Positions 16,974 through 25,710 are shown, counted from the first letter of the stretch. The stretch is DNA of 64,000 bases from Sulfurimicrobium lacus (GCF_011764585.1 NZ_AP022853.1:2091501-2155500), one strand, 5' to 3'. Notes: generated by a model not told the origin, from the letters alone. Numbers and translations: made by a program.

Positions 16974-18644
16974 GTGAGATCACAATTCAACGTCAGTTTG
17001 TACCAGTTCGTGTTCTCCCTGTCGCAAGCGCTGGATCTGATCAATCCCACGATGGCGAACCACCACAAAAGGGTGGCATATATCGCCATGCGGGTCGCCG
17101 AGGCTGCTGGCCTGACGGGACGCACCAAGGAGGACGTCATCGTCGCGGCAGCACTGCACGATATCGGCGGGCTTTCGGTCACGTGTGTCGATTCCGGCAG
17201 CGCTTACAGCCCCAAGCTGCGGAGCGCACGCATCGGCTATCAGCTGTTGCAGAAATTCCACCCTTTCCAGTTCGCTGCGCAGATCGTGCGTTTTCACGAT
17301 ATCGACTGGGCAAACGGTGCAAACCGCACAGTGGAGGGCCAGGAGGTTCCCCTCGGTAGCCATATCGTCCACCTGGCCAATCGCGTGAACACGCTGCTGG
17401 AAAGCGGGCAACCCACACTTCCCCAAGCCAAACGGGTGTGCGCACAGTTGGCCGAAATGCGCGGGTCTGTCGTGGTTCCTGAACTGCTCGATGCATTTCT
17501 GGTGGTCGCCAGGAGCGATGCCTTCTGGCTGGACCTGAATGCAGCCGAACTGCTTTCCCTCCTGGCAGAACGGGCGCCGTTTTCCAGCGTCGAGCTTAAT
17601 CGGGAGGGCTTGCTCGATTTCGCCGAACTGCTGGCGCAGCTTATCGATTTCAGAAGCCGTTTCACCGCTACCCATTCCAGCGGTGTCGCAGCCTGTGCGG
17701 CAGCCCTGGCCCAGCTTTTCGGGTTCCCTGACTCCGATTGCAAGCAGCTTCAGGTAGCGGGCTATCTTCATGACCTGGGCAAGCTTGCGGTCCCCACCGA
17801 GTTACTTGAAAGAAACGGAAAACTGTCCGAGGACGAGTGGCATACCATACGCGGCCATCCCTATTTCACTCACCGGATACTCTCCCCGATCAAGGGCCTG
17901 GAAGATATCGCCAGATGGTGCGGCTCCCACCACGAGCGACCTAGCGGGACGGGTTATCCATTCTGCCTGCACCATGTGGACCTTCCGCTGGAAGCGAGAA
18001 TCCTTGCGGTTGCCGACATTTTCACAGCCCTCACCGAGAATCGCCCTTACCGGGACGGCCTGCAGAAGGAGCAGGTTATGCTGATCCTGGATCGCATGGT
18101 TGAAAATAATGAAATGGACAGGAAAGTAGTCGCAGTGCTGCGCGAGCACTATGAAGACGTGGACCACAGCCGGTTCGCCGCACAGACCACGGCACTGCAG
18201 GAGTACAAGGACTTCATGCAGAGGCTCACGGTACTCGATCTGTCCGGCGCGCGTGCCGCCCACCTGGCATGGAAGGATCGCTTGCGCGACTACCTGGATG
18301 GCCGGGGTGCCCCGATGCGCGAACAACTGGTTTGCCATCGCGAGTGCGACCTCGGGCGTTGGTTTTATAGCGATGGCCTCCATCACTATGACCATATCCC
18401 GGAAATGCATGAACTCGAACCGCTCCACGCTGCGCTCCACCAGTTTATTCGCGCCTTGGTCGAGAACCGCGAGCAGGGAAAACTGTGGGAGGCAGAGGCG
18501 TGCTTTTCCGAGGTGGATCCCCTGTCAAGGCAGATCGTGGACCTGCTGGAACGTATCGAGCGCAAAGCGTCCGAGGGCGTCGCGGATTCCCTGCCGGGCA
18601 TCATCCCGCTAACAGTTCGACCGTCTTGCTCACCAGCGCGATGA
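16974..18644 (+). CDS. HD / HD-GYP / CZB domain protein (likely c-di-GMP phosphodiesterase with zinc sensor)
   Basis: Protein of 556 residues with a GTG start and no membrane segments. Residues about 28-100 form a first HD domain (HHKRVAYIAMRVAEAAG, ALHDIGG). A second, HD-GYP domain covers about 225-400: YLHDLGKLAVP (His266) and HHERPSGTGYP near 319, with the residues needed for c-di-GMP hydrolysis. The C-terminal region from about 415 matches a CZB (chemoreceptor zinc-binding) domain: AHLAWKDRL, CDLGRWFYSDGL, then paired His in HELEPLHAALHQ. CZB domains bind zinc and control diguanylate cyclase DgcZ in E. coli, so zinc control of c-di-GMP breakdown is a reasonable inference. Followed by a PAS-GGDEF-EAL gene. 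Confidence 0.87.
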   Translation: MRSQFNVSLYQFVFSLSQALDLINPTMANHHKRVAYIAMRVAEAAGLTGRTKEDVIVAAALHDIGGLSVTCVDSGSAYSPKLRSARIGYQLLQKFHPFQFAAQIVRFHDIDWANGANRTVEGQEVPLGSHIVHLANRVNTLLESGQPTLPQAKRVCAQLAEMRGSVVVPELLDAFLVVARSDAFWLDLNAAELLSLLAERAPFSSVELNREGLLDFAELLAQLIDFRSRFTATHSSGVAACAAALAQLFGFPDSDCKQLQVAGYLHDLGKLAVPTELLERNGKLSEDEWHTIRGHPYFTHRILSPIKGLEDIARWCGSHHERPSGTGYPFCLHHVDLPLEARILAVADIFTALTENRPYRDGLQKEQVMLILDRMVENNEMDRKVVAVLREHYEDVDHSRFAAQTTALQEYKDFMQRLTVLDLSGARAAHLAWKDRLRDYLDGRGAPMREQLVCHRECDLGRWFYSDGLHHYDHIPEMHELEPLHAALHQFIRALVENREQGKLWEAEACFSEVDPLSRQIVDLLERIERKASEGVADSLPGIIPLTVRPSCSPAR

Positions 18645-18818
18645 GCGATTCAGGTAGGTCATGACTCTCGATGGGCACGGGGGTGACCCCCGATAGCTGA
18701 GGGGAAGCAGAAACCGGCGATACGCCGTTGTGCGGATGGGCCAATTGATCAGCCGCCTCCAGGCTGTGTTAAATTGGCCATATTCCGTAAATTGTCTTCT
18801 TCACAAGGGGCTACGTGC

Positions 18819-21652
18819 ATGACGGCGAGCGACAGGGGAAACAAGGACGATTCGTTGCTGCAGGCAGGGTTGGGCGACGTGCTGGCGCCTGACGCGAAAC
18901 AGATCCTGGACGCGATTCCGCTAGCTTTGTTCGTCAAGGACAAGGCTAGCCGTATCGTGCTCATGAACCGGGCCTGCGAGGAGATGTGGGGAGTCAGTTT
19001 TGCGGACATCGGGGGGACGGATGCAAGCAGCGTCTTCCCGCCCGAGCAAATAGAGAGTTTTCTGGTCAAGGACCAGGCCGTCCTCGCCGGCGGGCAGATG
19101 GTGGAATTCGAGGAGAACGTCTGGAGCCCGAGGCTTGCGCAAAACCGCATTTTCCGCACCATCAAGAAGCCGGGTTACGATTCCGCAGGCCATCCACACC
19201 ACCTGATCGGCATTACGCTCGACATCACGGATCGCGTGCATTCCGAGGCTGAATACCGGACGATCCTCAAGACGACTCTGGACGGTTTCTGGGTCAACGA
19301 TCTGCATGGCCGTTTCCTCGACGTGAATGACGCCTATTGTCGGATGATCGGCTACGAGCGCGATGAACTGCTGGCCATGACGATCTCCGACCTCGAGGCA
19401 TCGGAGAAGCCGGATGACACCCGGGCACATATTGAAAAAATACTTGTCGCTGGTTGCGACCGATTCGAGAGTCGGCACCGGCGCAAGGACGGTGCGATAA
19501 TCGAAGTCGAGGTGACCGTGAATCACCTCCCCGTCGCAGATGGGCGCCTGATCGTGTTCGTGAGGGACGTCACCACCCGGAAGGAGGCCGAAGCTACGCT
19601 GATTGCGAGCGAGGCGCGCTTCCGCAGCATCTTCGAAAACGCCTGTACCGGCATCGCTTTCGCCGACGGCGACGGCAAAGCCATCAGTTTCAACCACGCC
19701 TTCCGGCACATGCTCGGTTACCCGGAGGATCAACTGCGCGGCATGAATTTCGCGGAGTTCACCCATCCGGACGACCTGCCGCGCGAATTGCTGTTGCTGG
19801 AAGAGGTGGTGCAGGGGCGAAGGGATCATTACACAGTGGAAAAGCGCCTGATCGCCGCCAACGGCGAAGTCAAATGGATCGATGGCTTCGTCTCGGCGGT
19901 TCGGGATCCGGCGGGCCAAGTGATGAACTTCATCGGCATCGCCACCGACATCACTGCGCGCCATCAGGCGGAGACCACGCTCAATCTCTACGCCAATGTT
20001 TTCCAGCATAGCGGCGAGGGCATCGTCATCACCGATTCGGACAACAACATCGTTGCCGTCAACCGTTCCTTCACCCGTCTGACGGGGTACGAAGAGGAGG
20101 ACGTTCTGGGCAAAAACCCGCGCATCCTGGCTTCGGGCAAGACCCCGCGCGAGACCTATCAGGCCATGTGGGATTCCCTCGCTGCCCAGGACTTCTGGCA
20201 GGGCGAGGTCTGGGAGCGGCGCAAGGACGGCCACAACTATCCGAAGTGGATTGCCATCACGGCGCTACGTGACCAATTTGGTGCGGTCACCAACTACATC
20301 GCCAGCTTTACCGACATTACCGAGCGCAAGGCCGTGGATGAGCGCATCAGCCGCCTGGCCCATCACGATGCCCTTACCGGTCTATACAATCGCGCCAGCC
20401 TCCAGAGCCGGCTGGACCAGACGCTGTTGGCGGCACAGCGCGGGCGGACGCAGGTGGCCGTCATGTTCATCGACATGGACCACTTCAAGACCATCAACGA
20501 CACGCTTGGCCACCATATCGGCGACTTCATGCTGATCGAGGTGGCGCGGCGACTGCTGACAATCGTGCGCGAAAGCGACATCGTCGCGCGTCTCGGGGGC
20601 GACGAGTTCGTCGTCGTGCTCGCCGGCATTGAAGCCGAGTTCGCCGTCGTAACGGTTGCCGAAAAGGTTATCCGCGCGCTGGGTGAGCCTTATTTCATCG
20701 ACGGCCACGAGCTGCATTCCAGCCCGAGCATCGGTATCGGCCTGTATCCGGACGATGGTGCCGATGGCCAGGTGCTCATGAGGAATGCCGATACTGCCAT
20801 GTACCACGCCAAGGCGCAGGGGCGTAACAACTTCCGGTTCTTCACCGCGGAGATGAATGCCGCCGCCACCCTGCGCATGAAGCTGGAGCACGACCTGCGG
20901 CGGGCCTTGGCGGAGAATCAGCGGCTCCTCTTCTATCAGCCCCAAGTCGATGCCGCCACGGGGAGGCTTTGTGGGGTCGAGGCGCTGGTGCGCTGGCAGC
21001 ACCCCGAAGAGGGGCTTGTATCACCCGATGCCTTCATCCCCTTCGCCGAGGAAAGCGGCCTCATCCTGCCGCTGGGCGAATGGGTGCTCGACGACGCCTG
21101 CCGGCAGATGGCGGAATGGAAGGCGGGCGGGGTGGCGGTGCCTCACGTGGCCGTGAATATTTCCGCACGGCAGCTGCGTTCGCATAATCTGCTGGAACAA
21201 GTCGGCACAGCTTTGACCAGGCACGGTCTCAGCCCCGGGGAATTCAGCTGGAAATCACCGAGTCGACGGCGATGGCGGAGCCCGAACACGCCATCGCGCT
21301 GTTGCGCGCGTTGCGCGATCTGGGCGTGGTGCTGGCGATCGACGATTTCGGCACCGGCTACTCTTCGCTCGCCTACCTCAAGCGCCTGCCCATCCAGATA
21401 CTGAAGCTGGACCTCTCCTTCGTCAAAGACATCGAATCGGATGAAGACGACGCAGCCATTTGCGCCGCGACCATTGCGCTGGCGCACACGCTCGGAATCG
21501 ATGTGGTGGCGGAGGGTGTCGAGACAGGCGCACAGCGTGCTTTTCTCGCCGATGAACACCGTTGTGACATGCTGCAGGGTTATCTTTTCTCGCGGCCGGT
21601 GCCGGCGCCGGACATCGAAAAATGGTTGGCTAGTCAGCCGCAGGGCTTGTAG
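18819..21652 (+). pseudogene. PAS4-GGDEF-EAL c-di-GMP turnover protein, frameshifted in EAL
   Basis: Starts at ATG 18819 with AAGGGG upstream. Four PAS domains begin near residues 30, 146, 267 and 388. The GGDEF domain has an intact LGGDEF near 592, so diguanylate cyclase activity is possible. The EAL domain opens normally (EALVRW near 720, VAVNISARQL), but at about 21240-21250 the frame breaks. The frame-1 product runs out of homology and stops at 21404, while the rest of the EAL domain (LEITES, DDFGTGYSSL, VVAEGVETG) continues in another frame to 21652. One missing base before CAGCTGGAAATC would restore it. Either a real mutation that leaves a cyclase without phosphodiesterase, or a sequencing error. 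Confidence 0.88.
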
Positions 21653-21702
21653 CTTCTTGCGGAACGCTGGAATGGCACTCGGGAATGGTGCCACTCAAAC
21701 AA

Positions 21703-21772
21703 CCACCAGCTAAAGCTGGTGGGTTTGAATTACGGACTGAAAGTCCGGATACGCGTCGCCTGAACGACGCGT
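21703..21772. repeat. Three tandem perfect hairpins
   Basis: CCACCAGC-TAAA-GCTGGTGG at 21703-21722, CGGAC-TGAAA-GTCCG at 21733-21747, and ACGCGTCG-CCTGAA-CGACGCGT at 21751-21772. Stems are 8, 5 and 8 bp and perfect. They follow directly on the end of the GGDEF-EAL gene. No T-run makes any of them a standard terminator. Structured ends of an IS200/IS605-like element, or a small structured RNA, are the options. Confidence 0.7.
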
Positions 21773-21807
21773 CTTAACCAACGCTCGCACAAGTGCCGGC
21801 TGATCCA

Positions 21808-21911
21808 CTCCTCCCCCTTCAAGGGGGAGGTTGGGAGGGGGATGGGGTACACAAGCTTTATCGTCCATCCACCCCATCCCCACCCCAGCCCTCCCCTTGA
21901 AGGGGAGGGAG
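21808..21911. repeat. C/G-rich imperfect inverted repeat (MITE-like)
   Basis: The left arm 21808-21848 runs CTCCTCCCCCTTCAAGGGGG and on to GGGGATGGGGT. The right arm 21871-21911 is its near-perfect reverse complement. Each arm also contains its own small hairpin around CCTTCAAGG / CCTTGAAGG. Repeats of this kind occur in many proteobacterial intergenic regions; no coding capacity is present. Confidence 0.7.
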
Positions 21912-22054
21912 CTGCGTGTGCCAGTCCTTGCGCAACTGCAAAAATCCCGGCCAATATTCGGAGCTAACGCTGACCGGCTAAAGCCAGTGGTTTAAACCTT
22001 GTGGTTGATAATTAAATTGAACCGGGGCGCATCTCTGCGCCCCGGGATATTGCA

Positions 22055-23098
22055 TCAGTCCATCAGCTTGCGTGCTTCCGCAACCTGTCCGCGGTAGGCT
22101 TCGTAGATGTGCTTGAGCGCATCGGCCATGGTCACCTGCGGCTTCCAGTCGAGGTCGCGCATGGTGTTCTCGATTTTCGGCACGCGGTTCTGCACGTCCT
22201 GGTAGCCCTTGCCGTAGTAGTCGCCGGAGGTGACTTCCAGGGTTTTGACCTTGTGCGCGTTTTCCTTGTACTCGGGATATTCCATGGCCAGGTCCATCAT
22301 CATCTTGGCCAGTTCCTTCACCGAGTAGTTGTTGGACGGATTGCCGATGTTGTAGATCTGGCCGGTCGCCACGCCGTTCTTGTTCTCGATGATTTTCATC
22401 AGCGCGTCGATACCGTCCGATGCATAGGTGTAGGAACGCTTGGCCGTGCCGCCGTCCACCAGCTTGATGTCTTCGCCGCGCACAATGTGCCCGAGGAACT
22501 GGGTTATGACGCGCGAGCTGCCTTCCTTGGCGGTGTTGATGTTGTCCAGCCCTTCGCCGATCCAGTTGAAGGGACGGAACAAGGTGAAGTTGAACTCGGT
22601 CTTCATGGCGTAAGCGAAGATCACGCGGTCCATCAGCTGCTTGGAGCAGGAGTAGATCCAGCGCGGCTTGTTGATCGGGCCAAGGATCAGTTCCGAATTT
22701 TCCGGGTCGAACTCGTCGTCGCGGCACATGCCGTAAACTTCTGAGGTGGACGGGAAAATCAGGTGCTTGCCGTACTGGACGCACTGGCGCACGATCGGCA
22801 GGTTGGCCTCGAAATCCAGTTCGAAGACCTTGAGCGGTTCCTTGACGTAGGTCGCCGGCGTGGCGATCGCCACCAGCGGCAGCACCACGTCGCATTTCTT
22901 GACGTGGTATTCGATCCACTCCTTGTTGATGGTAATGTCGCCCTCGAAGAAATTGAAGCGCGGGTTGGTCATCAGGTCGGTCACGCGATCGCTGTACATG
23001 TCCATGCCGTAAACTTCCCAGTCGGTCGTTTCGAGGATGCGCTGGGAAAGATGGTGACCGATGAAGCCGTTCACGCCAAGGATCAGAACTTTTTTCAT
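22055..23098 (-). CDS. arnA: UDP-glucuronate decarboxylase (ArnA dehydrogenase half)
   Basis: NAD-dependent SDR-family enzyme of 347 residues that oxidatively decarboxylates UDP-glucuronate to UDP-4-keto-pentose, the first step to UDP-Ara4N. The NAD motif GVNGFIGHHL is at the N-terminus, and VYGM and YSCSKQLMDRV carry the catalytic Tyr-Lys. In E. coli this is the C-terminal half of ArnA; here it is a separate gene 15 bp after the formyltransferase, on the same strand. Last gene of the arn operon. Confidence 0.92.
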   Translation of the reverse strand: MKKVLILGVNGFIGHHLSQRILETTDWEVYGMDMYSDRVTDLMTNPRFNFFEGDITINKEWIEYHVKKCDVVLPLVAIATPATYVKEPLKVFELDFEANLPIVRQCVQYGKHLIFPSTSEVYGMCRDDEFDPENSELILGPINKPRWIYSCSKQLMDRVIFAYAMKTEFNFTLFRPFNWIGEGLDNINTAKEGSSRVITQFLGHIVRGEDIKLVDGGTAKRSYTYASDGIDALMKIIENKNGVATGQIYNIGNPSNNYSVKELAKMMMDLAMEYPEYKENAHKVKTLEVTSGDYYGKGYQDVQNRVPKIENTMRDLDWKPQVTMADALKHIYEAYRGQVAEARKLMD

Positions 23099-23113
23099 TA
23101 TTTACCTTTCAAT

Positions 23114-24052
23114 TCAAAAATCTTCGAAGGGCCGCGGTTCACTGCCGAACCGCGCCGTAAATTCATCCGCGCTCAATGCCTGCGCATCCCACTCGAACGC
23201 CAGCACGCGCAACACGGTGCCGTCGCCGCATTCGGCATAGCAGCGCCCATGTTCACAATAAAACACCGGCACCGTGCCGCGTGCCGTTCGGGACGGCTCC
23301 AGCATGCTCTGCAGCACCCGCATCGGCTTCCCCGCCAGTTGCGTAAAGGCGCCGGGGTAGGGCGGCGCCACGGCGCGCACCAGATTATGGACGACCTGAG
23401 CCGTTTCAAGCCAGCGGATTTTACCATCTTCTGCGCGTCGTCCGCCGAAATAGCCGCCCTGACTCAGATCCTGCGGCCTGAACTGCGCTGTTCCCGCCAT
23501 GAGAGCGGGCAGGCAGCGGTCGAGCGCGATCTCCGACGCGCAGCACACCTTGTGGAATACCTGCAGCGCCGTGTCATCCGGCAGGATGGGAACCGCCTGC
23601 TGGTCCACGATGGCGCCGTTGTCGGGCTTCTCGTTCATGACGTGGAGCGTCGCCCCGGTTTCCTTTTCGCCCTTGATGATCGCCCAGTTGACCGGCACCC
23701 GGCCGCGGTACTTGGGCAGCAGCGAGCCGTGCATGTTGAAGGCGCCGCGCGCGGGGATATCCAGGATGTCCTTCTTCAGCATGTTGCGGTAGTAGAAGGA
23801 AAACAGGAAATCCGGCTGCAGGGCGCGGATTTGCGCAACGATTTCCGGCGTATTGGGATCTTCCGGCGTGATGACGGGAATGTCGTGCCGCGCCGCCAAC
23901 TCGGCCACGCTGTCGAACCAGATGGTTTCGCTGGGGTTGTCGGTGTGGGTGACGACCAGCGAAACGTCCACGCCGTGGGCGAGCAGGACGGACAGGCAGC
24001 GGACGCCGACGTTGTGGTAGGCGAAGATAATGGCGCGGGGAGTAGTTGTCAT
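23114..24052 (-). CDS. UDP-Ara4N formyltransferase (ArnA N-terminal half)
   Basis: Formyltransferase of 312 residues matching the N-terminal half of ArnA, which formylates UDP-Ara4N with 10-formyl-tetrahydrofolate. Asn106 and His108 in NMHGSLLPKYRG and Asp144 in EKPDNGAIVD correspond to the E. coli catalytic Asn102/His104/Asp140. The start lies 8 bp after an attC-like site, so the cassette array at 24061-25860 separates it from arnC upstream. Transcription then has to pass through the cassettes or start inside them. Confidence 0.9.
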   Translation of the reverse strand: MTTTPRAIIFAYHNVGVRCLSVLLAHGVDVSLVVTHTDNPSETIWFDSVAELAARHDIPVITPEDPNTPEIVAQIRALQPDFLFSFYYRNMLKKDILDIPARGAFNMHGSLLPKYRGRVPVNWAIIKGEKETGATLHVMNEKPDNGAIVDQQAVPILPDDTALQVFHKVCCASEIALDRCLPALMAGTAQFRPQDLSQGGYFGGRRAEDGKIRWLETAQVVHNLVRAVAPPYPGAFTQLAGKPMRVLQSMLEPSRTARGTVPVFYCEHGRCYAECGDGTVLRVLAFEWDAQALSADEFTARFGSEPRPFEDF

Positions 24053-24060
24053 ATTTATGA

Positions 24061-24128
24061 GTTCAACGTGGAGCTAACCGTCCTGTGCGCGGCTTTTCGC
24101 GCCGGTCCGGTTGAGCGCAGGGTTATAC
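24061..24128 (-). repeat. attC-like site 1 (integron recombination site)
   Basis: Read on the minus strand: R'' box GTATAAC (24122-24128), arm CTCAACCGGACC, a central GCGCG/CGCGC hairpin, arm CGGTTAGCTCCAC, and R' box GTTGAAC (24061-24067), which fits GTTRRRY. Arms pair with small bulges, as in attC sites. The R'' box holds the stop codon of the GIY-YIG gene, as often in cassettes. The TTAGCTCCACGTT core recurs at site 2 (24984-24996) and, shortened, at site 3. Confidence 0.7.
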
Positions 24129-24968
24129 GGATTCGATTTCCTTGAGAGTTTTTCCGTTTTTGTCTTTCCACGCGGTAAGGCCATTCGCATGTCCGCCATG
24201 GATCACCGCTGCTGCTGAGCTTGGACTAGTGAACTCTGCGTCACTCGTGAACACCAATGCCTCCCCTTTCGTCTCCAACACACCTTCGTCTTTTAGGCGC
24301 TGCCTCATATTCATTGCCCAAGGCCACTTTTGCGATGACGCCCTATCGGTTAGAACAGCCTGAGAGCCCTTAAGAACTACAAAGCCGTTTGGCGCCAGAC
24401 GCCCCTCAGCTTTGATTCCCTTGATCTCGCAGAACAACTTCTTATGCTCGGATTCGCCTACAGCCCTTGATGCAGATGGCACAAGCAACTCAACCCCAAG
24501 AACAGGTAATAGTTGGTTGATCTTTTCCAGAAAGATTTCCATGTCCTCTCTGTCGGACTCTGGCAGTCGGGCTCCGCTGCTTTGACCGTTTGTGACCACG
24601 GCCCGCCCGGATTTGCGAGCTTGCTCGATCAGCTTCCCTTCGAGATAACGTATGTGCGCCTTAGTTAGGTTCTCATCTTTGCTGATATAAAAGATGATCT
24701 GATTCCAGAAATCCTTTTCCAAGTGCGCCTTGATTCGTTCTCGGATATTTTCTGCTTCGCCAACATAGATTGCTGGTTTTCCGGATTCTGGATCAGCGCC
24801 GGTTAGAAAATAGACCCCCGAGCTGTCTGACTCTTCACGGGACAGCACGCCGTCAAACTCGCTTCTGGGGCCTGCAACAGCCTTTCCTGTCCAGTTCGAT
24901 AGTTCCGCGGCTCGGAGCCGCTTGGGATCTCCGTGAACCAGGAAAATCTTTATCGTTGCGCTAGGCAT
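24123..24968 (-). CDS. GIY-YIG nuclease-like protein with C-terminal DUF4357
   Basis: Protein of 281 residues. The GIY-YIG-type core is seen as SGVYFLTG (about 50-57) and AIYVGEAENIRERIKAH (about 66-82). The C-terminal segment from about 190 (PNGFVVLKGSQAVLTDRASS, then WPWAMNMRQRLKDEGVL) matches DUF4357. Fusions of this kind are often annotated as nucleases of unknown role; some lie near restriction or defence genes. Codon use and GC look lower than in the arn genes on both sides. It starts 11 bp after attC-like site 2 and ends inside site 1, the layout of an integron gene cassette. Confidence 0.8.
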   Translation of the reverse strand: MPSATIKIFLVHGDPKRLRAAELSNWTGKAVAGPRSEFDGVLSREESDSSGVYFLTGADPESGKPAIYVGEAENIRERIKAHLEKDFWNQIIFYISKDENLTKAHIRYLEGKLIEQARKSGRAVVTNGQSSGARLPESDREDMEIFLEKINQLLPVLGVELLVPSASRAVGESEHKKLFCEIKGIKAEGRLAPNGFVVLKGSQAVLTDRASSQKWPWAMNMRQRLKDEGVLETKGEALVFTSDAEFTSPSSAAAVIHGGHANGLTAWKDKNGKTLKEIESV

Positions 24969-24979
24969 ATTCTCAATCC

Positions 24980-25034
24980 GTATAACGTGGAGCTAAGGGG
25001 TACGCCGAAGGAGGCGTCCCAACTCGTGTAAGTC
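24980..25034 (-). repeat. attC-like site 2
   Basis: On the minus strand: degenerate R'' GACTTAC (25028-25034), arm GAGTTGGGACGCC, loop, arm GGCGTACCCCTTAGCTCCAC, and R' GTTATAC (24980-24986). The 55-bp site folds with an ACGCC/GGCGT stem. It sits immediately before the GIY-YIG gene start, as expected for the attC of the preceding cassette. Confidence 0.65.
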
Positions 25035-25036
25035 AT

Positions 25037-25118
25037 TGTAGGGCGCCAATTAAGCGAAGCGTATTGCGCCGCATTATGACTTCTGGTGGGTTACGGCTTG
25101 CGCCTAACCCACCCTACA
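25037..25118. repeat. 82-bp MITE-like repeat with TGTAGGG ends
   Basis: Bounded by TGTAGGG (25037-25043) and CCCTACA (25112-25118). Inside are a hairpin between GGCGC and GCGCC (25042-25070) and a perfect 9-bp stem, GGTGGGTTA (25085-25093) with TAACCCACC (25105-25113). This resembles the GTGGGTTAGGC...CCCAC intergenic repeats of many bacteria. It fills the gene-free segment between attC-like sites 2 and 3. Confidence 0.7.
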
Positions 25119-25145
25119 GTTCTGCTCATGCTTTCACCTAGGGAG

Positions 25146-25164
25146 TCCTAACGTGGAGTTATGC
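25146..25164 (-). repeat. attC-like site 3, truncated
   Basis: Minus strand: GCATAAC (R''-like, 25158-25164) joined to TCCAC and GTTAGGA (R'-like, 25146-25152). It keeps the TCCACGTT core of sites 1 and 2 but lacks the central stem. The antitoxin stop codon TAA lies in its R'' box. Probably a site that lost its middle. Confidence 0.45.
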
Positions 25165-25419
25165 GGCGTGTTCAAGCGGAACTTCCCAGCCGGGAAATAC
25201 GAGCACGGCAGGATGGCATTTGAGAGCACGAGCAAGAACCTTTGCACGCTCGACACCAAGATTTATTCGGCCATTCTCGATGGCGGAGATGGTGGCTTGC
25301 GGAATGCCCGTAAGTTCGGATAACTGACTTTGGCTCAGTTCCTGGAGTTCGCGCAGGATACGGACGGACTCTCCCACCGTGACCTCAACTCGCTTTTTCG
25401 CCGGACGAAACTCTTTCAT
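25159..25419 (-). CDS. HigA-type XRE antitoxin
   Basis: Antitoxin of 86 residues with a helix-turn-helix: VRILRELQELSQSQLSELTG then PQATISAIENGRINLGVERA. The start at ATG 25419 is preceded by a full Shine-Dalgarno AGGAGG (25427-25432) at 7-base spacing, located inside the end of the toxin gene. The toxin stop is one base upstream, giving toxin-first order as in HigBA. It should bind and inhibit the toxin and repress the operon at the palindrome 25720-25735. Confidence 0.9.
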   Translation of the reverse strand: MKEFRPAKKRVEVTVGESVRILRELQELSQSQLSELTGIPQATISAIENGRINLGVERAKVLARALKCHPAVLVFPGWEVPLEHAA

Positions 25420-25420
25420 T

Positions 25421-25705
25421 TCATGGCCTCCTGTAATCATGGGCAGTGACATGAATAACTCGAATCTGCAATACGTTGGCAACAACTCGGTAGATCACGC
25501 GCCACTGAAGCCCTAGCCGGGAAGAACGATGCCCCTCCCACTCGCCAGACAGGGCTTCGTCGTGAAACCCCTTGATGGCCCGCAATCCTTGCGGCCCGGA
25601 AAGCCTGGCAATGTCCTTCCATTTCTCGTAACGTTTCAAAACCTCAATAGGGACTGAGCCAGAAAGTTGTTTGTCGACGCGACGGTGCTCTTCGATTTGC
25701 CACAT
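25421..25705 (-). CDS. HigB/RelE-family mRNA interferase toxin
   Basis: Toxin of 94 residues with RelE-fold features: SGSVPIEVLKRYEKWKDIAR, then LSGEWEGHRSSRLGLQWRVIYRV and a C-terminal VIHVTAHDYRRP. Members cleave mRNA in the ribosome. The ATG at 25703-25705 coincides with the predicted transcript start, since the -10 box ends at 25711, so the toxin message may be leaderless and weakly translated. Confidence 0.88.
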   Translation of the reverse strand: MWQIEEHRRVDKQLSGSVPIEVLKRYEKWKDIARLSGPQGLRAIKGFHDEALSGEWEGHRSSRLGLQWRVIYRVVANVLQIRVIHVTAHDYRRP

Positions 25706-25710
25706 GTCAC

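Larger units (their letters stand above)
21653..22054. other. Gene-free spacer with hairpins and inverted repeat
   Basis: No credible gene in about 400 bp. Three successive hairpins (21703-21772) are followed by a C/G-rich inverted repeat (21808-21911), and a further hairpin-like string with GGCTAAAGCC sits near 21984-21997, echoing the AGCTAAAGCT of the first hairpin. The layout resembles remnants of an IS200/IS605-type or palindrome-associated element without a transposase. Confidence 0.6.

Noticed and set aside
18678-18692. CGGGGG-TGA-CCCCCG hairpin between two c-di-GMP genes
   Set aside because: Short GC stem without T-run or conserved riboswitch bases.
18921-20234. 437-residue open frame antisense to the PAS-GGDEF gene
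   Set aside because: Composition is that of a complementary-strand shadow; no recognisable domain.
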